Shown here one piece after another: positions 1-6,478 of a stretch of DNA of 7,366 nucleotides. A model generated the notes under the pieces. It made no database searches. It worked only from the letters and a program-made list of their open reading frames with translations, and was not told the DNA's origin. The stretch is from contig JAUQXU010000386.1 of assembly GCA_030837935.1 (NCBI GenBank), positions 1-7,366 of the forward strand, in the 5' to 3' direction. Every line of letters begins with the position of its first letter. Position 1 is the first letter of the stretch. The position numbers and the translations under genes are program-made. This DNA is from Candidatus Brocadia sp. Lineage in GTDB: Bacteria > Planctomycetota > Brocadiia > Brocadiales > Brocadiaceae.

Positions 1-588
1 CCCACGGTAATGATTGCGGTTGCAAATGCTATTGGTCATGGTTCTGCGCGTTCCATTCCTTCATTCCATATCCTGGAGGCGCTGGAAAGATGCAAGAACA
101 AGTTGCTTTCTGTGGGTGGGCATGCACAGGCTGCAGGTCTAAAGATACACCCGGATAATATCGACGAATTTCGTGAGATGCTCAATAGTGCCACATCTCA
201 AAGACTTTGCAAGACGGATTTGATCCCCGTCTTGAATATTGATGCTGAGGTTCCTCTCTCCGTGTTGTCTAAAGCAGTAGTGACTGAGCTGGCACGCCTG
301 TCGCCTCACGGTGAAGGGAACCCCCTTCCTTTATTTGCCGCCACGCATCTAAAGATTGCCGGACAGCCGCGCCGTATTGGTTCGAAGGGACAACACCTGA
401 GCTTCTATGTCAAACAGGGAGACGTCGCTATCAGGGCGGTTGCCTTTAGTATGGGAGAGCACATAGACAGGCTAAGGCAAAACGGAAGAACGTGTTCTCT
501 TGCCTTCGCGGTAAAAATAAATAATTGGATGGATAATGAGCATCTGGAGCTTGAGGTTAAAGACGTAAAATTTGATAATGAAGAATGA
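1..588 (+). CDS. recJ: Single-stranded-DNA-specific exonuclease RecJ, C-terminal part (5'-truncated by window edge)
   Basis: RecJ is the cytoplasmic 5'-to-3' single-strand DNA exonuclease of recombinational and mismatch repair. About 195 residues are visible and the reading frame is open to base 1, so the gene starts outside the window; full RecJ proteins are usually 550-600 residues. The first part matches the end of the DHHA1 region: a GHGSARSIPSF segment at codons 13-23, then GGHAQAAGLKI about 20 residues later, which is the conserved Gly-Gly-His substrate-binding motif. The rest matches the RecJ OB-fold, including LSPHGEGNPLPLF (the 'L.PfGeGNP.P.F' signature) and a later GQHLSFYV strand followed by AVAFSMGE. 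The catalytic DHH domain, with its metal-binding Asp and His residues, lies upstream and cannot be checked. The stop codon overlaps the start of the next gene as ATGA, so the two are probably co-transcribed and translationally coupled. Confidence 0.93.
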   Translation, partial: PTVMIAVANAIGHGSARSIPSFHILEALERCKNKLLSVGGHAQAAGLKIHPDNIDEFREMLNSATSQRLCKTDLIPVLNIDAEVPLSVLSKAVVTELARLSPHGEGNPLPLFAATHLKIAGQPRRIGSKGQHLSFYVKQGDVAIRAVAFSMGEHIDRLRQNGRTCSLAFAVKINNWMDNEHLELEVKDVKFDNEE

Positions 589-1115
589 ACACTATCGATA
601 TCCCAAAGGAATGGGATCAGGTCGCTGAACGCATAAAACAAGACACAAAACTATGCGTTGTTATCGGTAAGATCGATAGCGGCAAGAGTACCCTGTGTAA
701 GTATCTGACACACACATGGACGGCTTCCGGGATACGCGTTGGGTATGTCGATAGCGACCTGGGGCAATCCACATTAGGGCTCCCTGCCACGGTGAGTTTA
801 AAGATTTTCAACACCCCTCCTCATCAAAGTGATTATGCAAATCCATCGCATATGCACTTTGTAGGCAATACGGCGCCTGAAGGTTTTTTGGTGCAGACGC
901 TCCATGCAGTAAAAACGATGGCCGACAAATCCCGGCAAGAAGGCTCCCAAATTACCCTGGTAGACACGACAGGCTTTATAGAAGGGCCTGTCGCCCGCAT
1001 CCTGAAACTCCACAAGATTGAATGCTCCGTCCACAATGGATTCTTGCATTACAAGCAGCAGACGAGATGGAACACCTTTTGGGCGGATATGAAAAAATGG
1101 GCTGGAAAGTCATAA
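585..1115 (+). CDS. Clp1/Grc3-family polynucleotide 5'-hydroxyl kinase, N-terminal P-loop part (frameshifted gene)
   Basis: This is the first part of a Clp1/Grc3(NOL9)-like protein, a family that transfers phosphate from ATP to 5'-OH ends of RNA or DNA. The family assignment rests on ordered motifs. A Walker A loop, GKIDSGKST, sits at residues 28-36. VDSDLGQST at 55-63 is the family's DxDxGQ motif. FVGNTAPEGF at 92-101 corresponds to the 'f.G..sP.G' motif. VDTTGFIEGP at 126-135 matches the 'NTtGw..G' strand. Homology stops abruptly after Glu146 (bases 1020-1022); the last 30 residues are out of frame and meaningless. The family sequence resumes without a gap one frame over, at base 1022. The intact protein would be about 358 residues (585-1022 joined to 1022-1660). 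The start is the ATG overlapping the recJ stop (ATGA), with only a weak GAAG upstream, which suggests translational coupling. Substrate (RNA or DNA) cannot be told from sequence. Confidence 0.85.
   Translation: MNTIDIPKEWDQVAERIKQDTKLCVVIGKIDSGKSTLCKYLTHTWTASGIRVGYVDSDLGQSTLGLPATVSLKIFNTPPHQSDYANPSHMHFVGNTAPEGFLVQTLHAVKTMADKSRQEGSQITLVDTTGFIEGPVARILKLHKIECSVHNGFLHYKQQTRWNTFWADMKKWAGKS
1020..1024 (+). other. Single-base frameshift site in the kinase gene
   Basis: The bases read GAATG. The upstream frame uses GAA (Glu146) and the downstream frame uses ATG, sharing one A. Restoring a single A (GAAATG) would give one uninterrupted reading frame with family homology on both sides. No classical X-XXY-YYZ slippery heptamer or strong downstream hairpin is visible, so a lost A in a short A-run (real mutation or sequencing error) is more likely than programmed -1 frameshifting. 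Confidence 0.75.
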
Positions 1116-1660
1116 GGCTGGCGTGCTCGAAACGAGTAATAAGTCGTTCACAGACCGAAAGGCAAAAATACCGGAGCGAAAAATACAAGGCCTATTTCAG
1201 AGGGGCAAAAATCGTAGAGTGGTCAATGCATAAGGTGGGGTTCCCCTCCTGTATTATCGGCACCGGTCAAAGGATACATCCCCAGGAATTACCAGGGGAA
1301 GCCTGGATTCAGGGTGTGAATCATATGTACGTTGAAAAATGCGGAAATGAGCTCCTGGTCATGGCAGACCGTATGGACGCATCAATACCGTTCTATAAAC
1401 TAAAAGGCTATTTTGGCGTTACCTCAGTTGTATTTATTGAGAGGCACGGATTAAAAGATCTCCTTGTTGGTCTAAACGACAAAGATCATAATACCGTGGG
1501 ACTCGGCATCATTAACGACTTAGACCCTTTTGCCGGCAAACTAACGCTTTTTACGCCTGTGCAGGATTTTCACATGGTTTCAACAATACGGCTGGGCGTG
1601 TTGAAGGTGGAACGGGGAGAAAGGGAATATGCGAAAACACGGGTAATTCAGTATGTGTAG
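1022..1660 (+). CDS. Clp1/Grc3-family polynucleotide kinase, C-terminal part (frameshifted gene)
   Basis: This is the continuation of the kinase begun at 585, in a different frame. Residues 1-20 (MLRPQWILALQAADEMEHLL) fit directly after the KIE of the upstream fragment, as in family members where 'KIe.l.P..i.alq...E' is continuous. The basic stretch at 42-59 (R-S-x3-R-x3-R ... Y-F) matches the Arg-rich segment and YF motif that follow the kinase core in Clp1/Grc3 proteins. The C-terminal domain is recognisable from LLVGLND at 147-153, LGII at 161-164, LTLFTPV at 174-180 and IRLGVLKVE at 189-197. The ATG at 1022 has no Shine-Dalgarno sequence in front of it and lies 91 bases before the upstream frame's stop. 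I therefore read it as an internal Met codon, not a true start. On its own this fragment lacks the P-loop and could not be a kinase. Confidence 0.8.
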   Translation: MLRPQWILALQAADEMEHLLGGYEKMGWKVIRLACSKRVISRSQTERQKYRSEKYKAYFRGAKIVEWSMHKVGFPSCIIGTGQRIHPQELPGEAWIQGVNHMYVEKCGNELLVMADRMDASIPFYKLKGYFGVTSVVFIERHGLKDLLVGLNDKDHNTVGLGIINDLDPFAGKLTLFTPVQDFHMVSTIRLGVLKVERGEREYAKTRVIQYV

Positions 1661-1742
1661 GAAAGGCTTTGGTTGCCTGGTTTTTCTCCTCTTATCCGTG
1701 TCCTTTATTTATGGGCGCAGAATAGTAAATCATCCCGGGTAT

Positions 1743-2783
1743 TCAACTTTTCTCAAGCGGAAGGCGTATCTGTGTAAAGGGCAGAGGCAAGAACCAACGG
1801 GAATCATCAGGCTTAACGGATTCCAGCCGTTTGATAAAATTACGTATATTTGTGGTTCGTAAAGTTCTTACTGGCCTTTTCTGCCCTCTGAAAAAGTCTT
1901 CCCAGTGCCCCAAAATGATGTTTTTTGGACGAATAGTATTAATTATTCCTTCGGGATAGTTATTCACTTGCTGAAAGGATGCCACACAGAGGATGGCCAA
2001 ATCTACCCGCTTCTGCTCATTCGCCGGCAAGTCTGGTACAAATCCGAAAGGAGGGCTGCTTGCTGCATCCTGGTAATGCACGCGAAATGCACTATTACCT
2101 TGCTCATCGAGAAAATCAATGAGATAGGCATACGTCCGGCCTTCTACCCAACCGAACACCGTGCGGGGAAGACTTTTAAGATCCTCATCGCAGGGCCCTT
2201 TTGGTAAAAACTTCATACCTGCAAAATGGGGCGCATGCTCAGACTCAATAGCCATAAACCGGACGGTTCGGTACTGATTATATATCCATTGCCCTGGTAC
2301 CCTGCCCTTTGCGGCATACTTATCTACAGTCACAATACGCGATTTATCGATTGCCGGCGCCATAATGTGCTCCATGGTACCGGAACCGTAAACAACTGCC
2401 TTCTTCGCATGATTTTTCATGATATAGGGCACATCCAGTAAGTGATCGTAATGGGTATGCCCTACCAGGATCGTTTCTGCATCTTCAACCGGTGGTAGTA
2501 ACTTGTCGACAAGCGCCTCGTTTGTCTTCAATCGGGTCATGGACACTATTTTAAAAAGACTCGGATTGGTTATCGAGGGCGCCGTCATCAGGGCATTTTT
2601 CCCATAACGGAACAAATATCCTCCTACCCCAAGATATTGAATATAGACCACCTTCTTTTTGTGCACACTCAGATACGATGCGCCTGATTCTCCGGTATAC
2701 ACAGGTAATTTTTCAATAGAAGTAGCACAGCCACTTAATAACATACCGAAGCCGATCAGTATCACAAGTACACCTCTAATCAA
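1743..2783 (-). CDS. Metallo-beta-lactamase-fold hydrolase, predicted lipoprotein
   Basis: This is a predicted membrane-anchored metal-dependent hydrolase of 346 residues; the substrate is unknown. The N-terminus is a lipoprotein signal: a basic residue (Arg3), a hydrophobic core and lipobox LSGC with Cys19. The residue after Cys is Ala, not Asp, which in proteobacteria would favour outer-membrane sorting. The metal site is seen as HTHYDH at 109-114 (the HxHxDH motif). SEHAPH at 181-186, YQDA with Asp239, and LGHWEDFF with His293 are the probable remaining ligands. Layout and length resemble UlaG-like, stand-alone MBL hydrolases more than true beta-lactamases. The start is TTG at 2783, inside the end of the preceding dehydrogenase gene (8-base overlap), with a GAAGG about 9 bases upstream. 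No downstream ATG or GTG would keep the basic n-region of the signal peptide. The gene converges on the kinase gene across an 82-base gap. Confidence 0.85.
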   Translation of the reverse strand: MIRGVLVILIGFGMLLSGCATSIEKLPVYTGESGASYLSVHKKKVVYIQYLGVGGYLFRYGKNALMTAPSITNPSLFKIVSMTRLKTNEALVDKLLPPVEDAETILVGHTHYDHLLDVPYIMKNHAKKAVVYGSGTMEHIMAPAIDKSRIVTVDKYAAKGRVPGQWIYNQYRTVRFMAIESEHAPHFAGMKFLPKGPCDEDLKSLPRTVFGWVEGRTYAYLIDFLDEQGNSAFRVHYQDAASSPPFGFVPDLPANEQKRVDLAILCVASFQQVNNYPEGIINTIRPKNIILGHWEDFFRGQKRPVRTLRTTNIRNFIKRLESVKPDDSRWFLPLPFTQIRLPLEKS

Positions 2784-3804
2784 TTCTTAAAACCTTCGCC
2801 CCCCGGATTTTTCCCTCTTTAAGCTCAACCAGTGCCTTATTTGCCTCTTCCAGGGTGAATTCCTGGAGTTCTGGTTTCATAGAAATTTCTGCTGCCAGCT
2901 TTAAAAATTCGCTGACATCGCTCCTGCTCACATTGGCTACACTCTTTATCTCCTTTTCCAACCAGAGATGGGTAGTATACTGTATTTCGAGGAGGTATTT
3001 TTTATCAACATCTTCCTTGCGAATGGCATTTATTACCAGTCTTCCTCCTCTTTCCAAATGCTTCAAGGCTTCAACCACAGGCTTCCATGACGGTGTGGTA
3101 TCAATAATACAATCCAGTTTTTCAGGCGGTTCCTCTTCAGTGTTACCTGCCCAAACAGCCCCGAGTTCTCTGGCAAACCTTCGCTCCTTTTCACTTCGGG
3201 CAAATACGAAGACTTTAGAGTTCGGGTATTTATGTCTTGCCATCTTTATGACAAGATGCGCCGATGCCCCAAATCCTGTCAGTCCCAGATGCTGTCCATT
3301 TCTGATACCAGTTAATCGTAATGACCGGTAGCCAATAGCTCCTGCACATAAAAGGGGAGCCGCTTCAGAATCAGAAAATGTTTCTGGGATACTATAGACA
3401 AAATTTTCCGGAACGGCAATATACTGTGCATATCCTCCATTGACATCTCTGCCGGTTGCCTTGAAGTGATTACATAAATTTTCATTACCTTCCAGGCAGG
3501 ACTTGCATTTTCCGCAAGTTGAGTAAATCCAGGCAATTCCAACCCTGTCTCCCATCTGAAAGGTACTTGCCTTGTTACAGGTTTTTTCGACCCTCCCAAT
3601 CACTTGATGTCCTAAAATAACGGGAAGGCGCGGTGGGGGAGTTCTTCCCTCAATTTCATCCAATTCAGTATGGCAAACCCCACAGGCTGAGACTTTTACT
3701 AAAAGCTCCTTTTCTCCCGGAATGGGATCCGGCAGCGTTACCAGTTCCAGCGGGTTTTTATTTTCTTCAATCCCGCAGATATTATTTAGTATCATTGCCT
3801 TCAT
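2776..3804 (-). CDS. Zinc-dependent alcohol dehydrogenase family protein (medium-chain dehydrogenase/reductase)
   Basis: This cytoplasmic NAD(P)-dependent oxidoreductase of the MDR superfamily has 342 residues from the chosen start. The GroES-like catalytic domain carries the expected zinc ligands: Cys44 in CGVCHTE, His66 in LGHQ and Cys153 in LLCAGAIGYR. The structural-zinc lobe is complete with Cys97, Cys100, Cys103 and Cys111. The Rossmann domain starts with LTGFGASAH (glycines 177 and 179), and a basic FARSEKERR follows the second strand. One departure from textbook ADHs is GHQ in place of GHE after the zinc histidine; I recall Gln here in some zinc-ADH subfamilies, so it may be normal. 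I chose ATG at 3804 because MKAMIL is the usual family N-terminus; an in-frame GTG lies two codons upstream at 3810. No good Shine-Dalgarno is seen, but the preceding small gene ends only 14 bases away, so coupling is likely. Whether it oxidises alcohols or reduces aldehydes cannot be told. Confidence 0.9.
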   Translation of the reverse strand: MKAMILNNICGIEENKNPLELVTLPDPIPGEKELLVKVSACGVCHTELDEIEGRTPPPRLPVILGHQVIGRVEKTCNKASTFQMGDRVGIAWIYSTCGKCKSCLEGNENLCNHFKATGRDVNGGYAQYIAVPENFVYSIPETFSDSEAAPLLCAGAIGYRSLRLTGIRNGQHLGLTGFGASAHLVIKMARHKYPNSKVFVFARSEKERRFARELGAVWAGNTEEEPPEKLDCIIDTTPSWKPVVEALKHLERGGRLVINAIRKEDVDKKYLLEIQYTTHLWLEKEIKSVANVSRSDVSEFLKLAAEISMKPELQEFTLEEANKALVELKEGKIRGAKVLRID

Positions 3805-3818
3805 GTGCACCGATTCAT

Positions 3819-4064
3819 CTAAGGCTCACTGTGCCTTAGTATTTGAAAAAGTTCATCCTTTAAGGCAAGTCGCCGCTTTTTAAGGTCTTCCATTGCGTCG
3901 TCTGACCTTGGTTCAATATCATTTTCAACCCGATAAACCTCTTTATCGAGTTTATGGTAGTCGTCAAAAAGCTTCTTAAAGTGATCGTTGGTCATCTTAA
4001 GATTATGAATCTTTTCACGATATTCGGGAAATTCATGAATAAGATCATGATGTTCATGTTGCAT
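3819..4064 (-). CDS. DUF465 (YdcH-like) small protein
   Basis: This 81-residue charged, helical protein is recognised as DUF465/YdcH family from the pattern FPEYREKIHNLK near the N-terminus, then NDHFKKLFDDYHKLDKEV, and LKKRRLALKDELFQIL at the C-terminus. Family members are short helical hairpins of unknown biochemical role, and this one has normal family length. The N-terminus is His-rich (MQHEHHDLIH), which could bind metal or be incidental. The start is supported by a strong Shine-Dalgarno (AGGAG, bases 4072-4076) with a 7-base spacer before ATG, the best ribosome-binding site in the window. It is the first gene of the group that continues into the alcohol dehydrogenase and MBL lipoprotein, and a consensus-like promoter lies about 75-100 bases upstream. 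Confidence 0.9.
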   Translation of the reverse strand: MQHEHHDLIHEFPEYREKIHNLKMTNDHFKKLFDDYHKLDKEVYRVENDIEPRSDDAMEDLKKRRLALKDELFQILRHSEP

Positions 4065-4137
4065 AGGGTGTCTCCTTTATAAGATGAGAGGATATCCGTT
4101 ATTGCTATGAATCGCATTTGGAAATGACAGAAATGCT

Positions 4138-4167
4138 ATTATACAAAGCATTATCAGTTCTTTCCAA
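4138..4167 (-). promoter_or_regulatory. Sigma-70-type promoter for the DUF465-dehydrogenase-MBL group
   Basis: On the - strand a perfect TATAAT (bases 4138-4143) is preceded, after an 18-base spacer, by TTGGAA (4162-4167), which shares four of six positions with TTGACA. It sits in the 222-base gap between cysQ and the DUF465 gene. It would give a leader of about 65 bases ending in the strong ribosome-binding site. Predicted from sequence only. Confidence 0.5.
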
Positions 4168-4286
4168 ATTATTTCCTTCGCAAAAATTAAATCCGCAAGT
4201 ACTGTGATCGGAATGAATCACACATGGAGGGAATAACCGAATGACGCCACATTTCCACGGCAACGGTTTCGTCTGGTACCTGAATA

Positions 4287-5219
4287 TTACCATGCGTGCT
4301 CAAGCTGAGTAAACGGGAAGCCGTGTCCACTCACAATAAAAAAGGGGTTGACCAGATTGTTCTTGTTATACCGCAAGGGTTCTCTGGTCTGTATGTCCAC
4401 AACCCTTCCTTCTGCCTGTTCGACTATTGCCTGTCCTGCCGCGGTGTCCCATTCCATTGTTGGTCCAAATCTCGGATAGAGGTCAGCCTTGCCTTCCGCC
4501 ACAAGGCAAAATTTCAAAGAACTTCCGGCAGATATGAACTCGACTTCACCACACCTCTCTTTTATTTTGTCTACAAACTCTGACAGTTCTTTTGTTGCAT
4601 GCGAACGACTGCCAATGATGGTGAGGGACATGCTTTTCTTTGAGGTGTGTTGGTTGTTGTGAGAGTGGGCTTTTTTGATATGGGCGCTGAGCGGTAGTCT
4701 TTGTGATGCATCAAGAAGGGTTTTTATTGATAAGTCATCCGTAACGATCTTACTATTCACCAGCATATAAGCGCCAAGGTTTACAGCAGCAAAGTAGAAA
4801 ATGTCTTGTACCGGTATATAGATACACCCGAGGACGGGTTTGTCCCTGTGGATGAGCGCAATGTTTACCGTAAACTCCCCGTTTCTCTTGATAAACTCCT
4901 TTGTCCCGTCAAGGGGGTCAACGAGCCAGAAATACTCCCATTTTTTTCGTTCGTCATAATGAATATCTTTTCCTTCTTCGCTTAGTATGGGGAATGATGG
5001 GTTATTCATAGCGTGTTCGTTGTTATTTGTGATTGTTGGTTGTTTCAGTTCATGTATGATAACCTCATGGGAACGTTTATCTGCCAGGGTCAAGGGAGAA
5101 TTGTCATCTTTGTGCTCAACGGCAAAATCTGAGTTATACACCTCGACAATGTCCTCACCGGCGCGTTTTGCAGCGCGGAGGGCAATGAGAAGGGATTGGG
5201 CATATTGATTGTTATTCAT
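4287..5219 (-). CDS. cysQ: 3'(2'),5'-bisphosphate nucleotidase CysQ
   Basis: This Mg-dependent, lithium-sensitive-family phosphatase removes the 3'-phosphate from PAP (adenosine 3',5'-bisphosphate) made during sulfate assimilation, and can also act on PAPS. It belongs to the inositol monophosphatase superfamily. Visible motifs include DNSPLTLADKRSH at 39-51 and ILSEEG at 78-83, whose Glu residues ligate metal. WLVDPLDGTKEFIKRNGEF at 98-116 is the central metal motif with Asp101 and Asp104 and the CysQ-type KEFI..NGEFTVNIAL continuation. GSSLKFCLVAEGKADLYPR at 232-250 and MEWDTAAG at 255-262, with Asp258, complete the active site. At 310 residues it is longer than the roughly 245-280 usual for CysQ. 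The excess sits in two Asn/His-rich stretches (61-74 and 182-197) that look like surface-loop insertions. The ATG start has only a weak purine-rich AAGAAA upstream. It follows rlpA by 48 bases and is probably last in the Nudix-DUF3047-rlpA transcript. Confidence 0.92.
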   Translation of the reverse strand: MNNNQYAQSLLIALRAAKRAGEDIVEVYNSDFAVEHKDDNSPLTLADKRSHEVIIHELKQPTITNNNEHAMNNPSFPILSEEGKDIHYDERKKWEYFWLVDPLDGTKEFIKRNGEFTVNIALIHRDKPVLGCIYIPVQDIFYFAAVNLGAYMLVNSKIVTDDLSIKTLLDASQRLPLSAHIKKAHSHNNQHTSKKSMSLTIIGSRSHATKELSEFVDKIKERCGEVEFISAGSSLKFCLVAEGKADLYPRFGPTMEWDTAAGQAIVEQAEGRVVDIQTREPLRYNKNNLVNPFFIVSGHGFPFTQLEHAW

Positions 5220-5267
5220 GTTTATTTCTTATTCAGTTAACCAGTTAGATAAATAATGATTCTCTTT

Positions 5268-5738
5268 TTAATTGAAGCCCTGACCAGGTTTTTCAATGAT
5301 GGTTCTACCTACTTTCGCAACTCCGCTTTCTATCAAATCCAAATCTAGCCCGGCTCTATATGAAACATTCACAATCCTGTCCGTCGTACTGGGAAAACGG
5401 TCTATAACAACCACCTCAACCTTTCTGTTATTCCCCAGGTTGGTAATGAGTATCTTTGTTCCAAATGGCAACGATGGATGAGCAGCGGTCATTTTATTTC
5501 TATCATATCGGACGCCGCTTGCGGTCATTTTACCATCATATTCATCTGAAATAAATGAAGCAATGCCGGTTTCATGATAAAGATTGGATTGCTTGTTGCC
5601 GGTGTCTTTCGTCTCGGTTTTTTTGACGTCAATTGATTTGCTATCAGCTTTTCTCACGTTCGTATTTCCACAACCGATTATGCACACAATGCCGATGAAT
5701 AGGACAAAAAGCTTCCTTCTTATTAAGTATTGATACAT
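5268..5738 (-). CDS. rlpA: RlpA-like double-psi beta-barrel lipoprotein
   Basis: This is a 156-residue envelope protein of the septal-ring RlpA type; characterised relatives are lytic transglycosylases cutting naked glycan strands. The N-terminus has RRK, a hydrophobic core and lipobox IIGC with Cys23, so it should be a lipoprotein. A charged linker follows at about 28-50. The DPBB domain spans about 57-148: GIASFISDEYDGKMTASG, MTAAHPSLPFGTKILITNL at 83-101, VVVIDRFP at 109-116 and a final SGVAKVGRTII. His87 and Asp113 match the conserved active-site His and Asp. The residue normally Glu in the TASGE motif is Val76, and the usual DRGP reads DRFP. Catalytic activity is therefore doubtful; it may be a binding protein. 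There is no C-terminal SPOR domain, unlike E. coli RlpA. The ribosome-binding site AAAGGGA overlaps the stop region of the DUF3047 gene, only 10 bases upstream. Confidence 0.87.
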   Translation of the reverse strand: MYQYLIRRKLFVLFIGIVCIIGCGNTNVRKADSKSIDVKKTETKDTGNKQSNLYHETGIASFISDEYDGKMTASGVRYDRNKMTAAHPSLPFGTKILITNLGNNRKVEVVVIDRFPSTTDRIVNVSYRAGLDLDLIESGVAKVGRTIIEKPGQGFN

Positions 5739-5748
5739 GATTATCCCT

Positions 5749-6441
5749 TTATTTATCAGTCTTACTCAGGAGGATATCTGAGTACCATGATTCGACCTTA
5801 CCATGAGTACGGTCGGCGTTGGTTTGAATCCCCACATAAATAATCCGGGGTGGTTCATGCCCAAATTCCCGGAAATAATCCTGGTAGTGGTTTACCTTAT
5901 AACTGAGCCACTTGCCCGTATCCTGTGCTCCACTCTGCACAACAATCATCCGTGCCCTGGCCTCACAGGGATTTTCAAATCTTTCTCCCGCAGGCAGGTT
6001 ATTTCCGTATACGTAAATTAATATCCTGTACCCGTATGGTATGGAGAGAAACGTTTTGCCATAAACCACACACACGGCAGCCGGGTAATCATCACCGCCA
6101 ACCTCCTTCTCTCTGCTATCAGACAAGATATTGGATACCTTCCAGTCCCAGCTCAAAAAGGCATATTCTTTAGGATTAAGATGCACGGGTTTGAAAAGAA
6201 TTGCACCGTTGTCATGGGCATTTACATAAAGCGCCTTTTTGTCGTCTATCGTTACAATACCAGGCATAATCCTATGCTTGATCTCTCTGCAAATACCTTT
6301 GTGGGTCTTCCATCCCAGAGGCGCGCCCTTAGCGAGTTCCTCCTTGCTAAAATCCGTAACAGAGAAAGAATCCTGCAAATACAACCGGGAAGCAGAGGTG
6401 CAAGAGCAGAAAAAGAAGAGGGGTAAAATCATGAATCGCAT
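5749..6441 (-). CDS. DUF3047 family exported protein
   Basis: This 230-residue protein matches DUF3047, a family of unknown function found in exported bacterial proteins. The family pattern is seen in FLSWDWKVSN at 95-104, SREKEVGGDDYPAAVCVVYG at 109-128, IPYGYRILIYVYG at 134-146, the WLSYKVNHYQDYFREFG run at 178-194, and VGIQTNADRTHGKVESWYSD at 203-222. An Asp/Glu-rich strand and loop pattern around a beta-sandwich is typical of the family. The N-terminus is a short hydrophobic signal (MRFMILPLFFFCSC...). Cys14 could be lipidated, but FCSC is a poor lipobox and cleavage after TSA by signal peptidase I is equally possible. The start is supported by AAGGA six bases before ATG; a second in-frame ATG lies three codons in. 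It follows the Nudix gene by 37 bases and precedes rlpA by 10, so envelope roles for this gene and rlpA are likely linked. Confidence 0.85.
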   Translation of the reverse strand: MRFMILPLFFFCSCTSASRLYLQDSFSVTDFSKEELAKGAPLGWKTHKGICREIKHRIMPGIVTIDDKKALYVNAHDNGAILFKPVHLNPKEYAFLSWDWKVSNILSDSREKEVGGDDYPAAVCVVYGKTFLSIPYGYRILIYVYGNNLPAGERFENPCEARARMIVVQSGAQDTGKWLSYKVNHYQDYFREFGHEPPRIIYVGIQTNADRTHGKVESWYSDILLSKTDK

Positions 6442-6478
6442 AAAAAATCCTTCCGCTGATTATTCTCTGTCAATTTTC

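Noticed and set aside
1664..1685. Short hairpin (AGGC/GCCT) followed by T5 after the kinase gene, as a terminator
   Set aside because: The stem is only 4 bp with a 7-base loop and two bases separate it from the T-run; too weak to call.
1653..1862. Small + strand frame starting in the end of the kinase gene with a signal-peptide-like N-terminus
   Set aside because: More than half of it is antisense to the 3' end of the MBL gene, there is no ribosome-binding site, and the hydrophobic start can arise by chance from T-rich sequence.
4105..4293. 62-codon - strand frame in the gap between cysQ and the DUF465 gene, its ATG overlapping the cysQ stop
   Set aside because: No family resemblance, no clear ribosome-binding site, and it runs across the consensus-like promoter; the gap is better read as regulatory.
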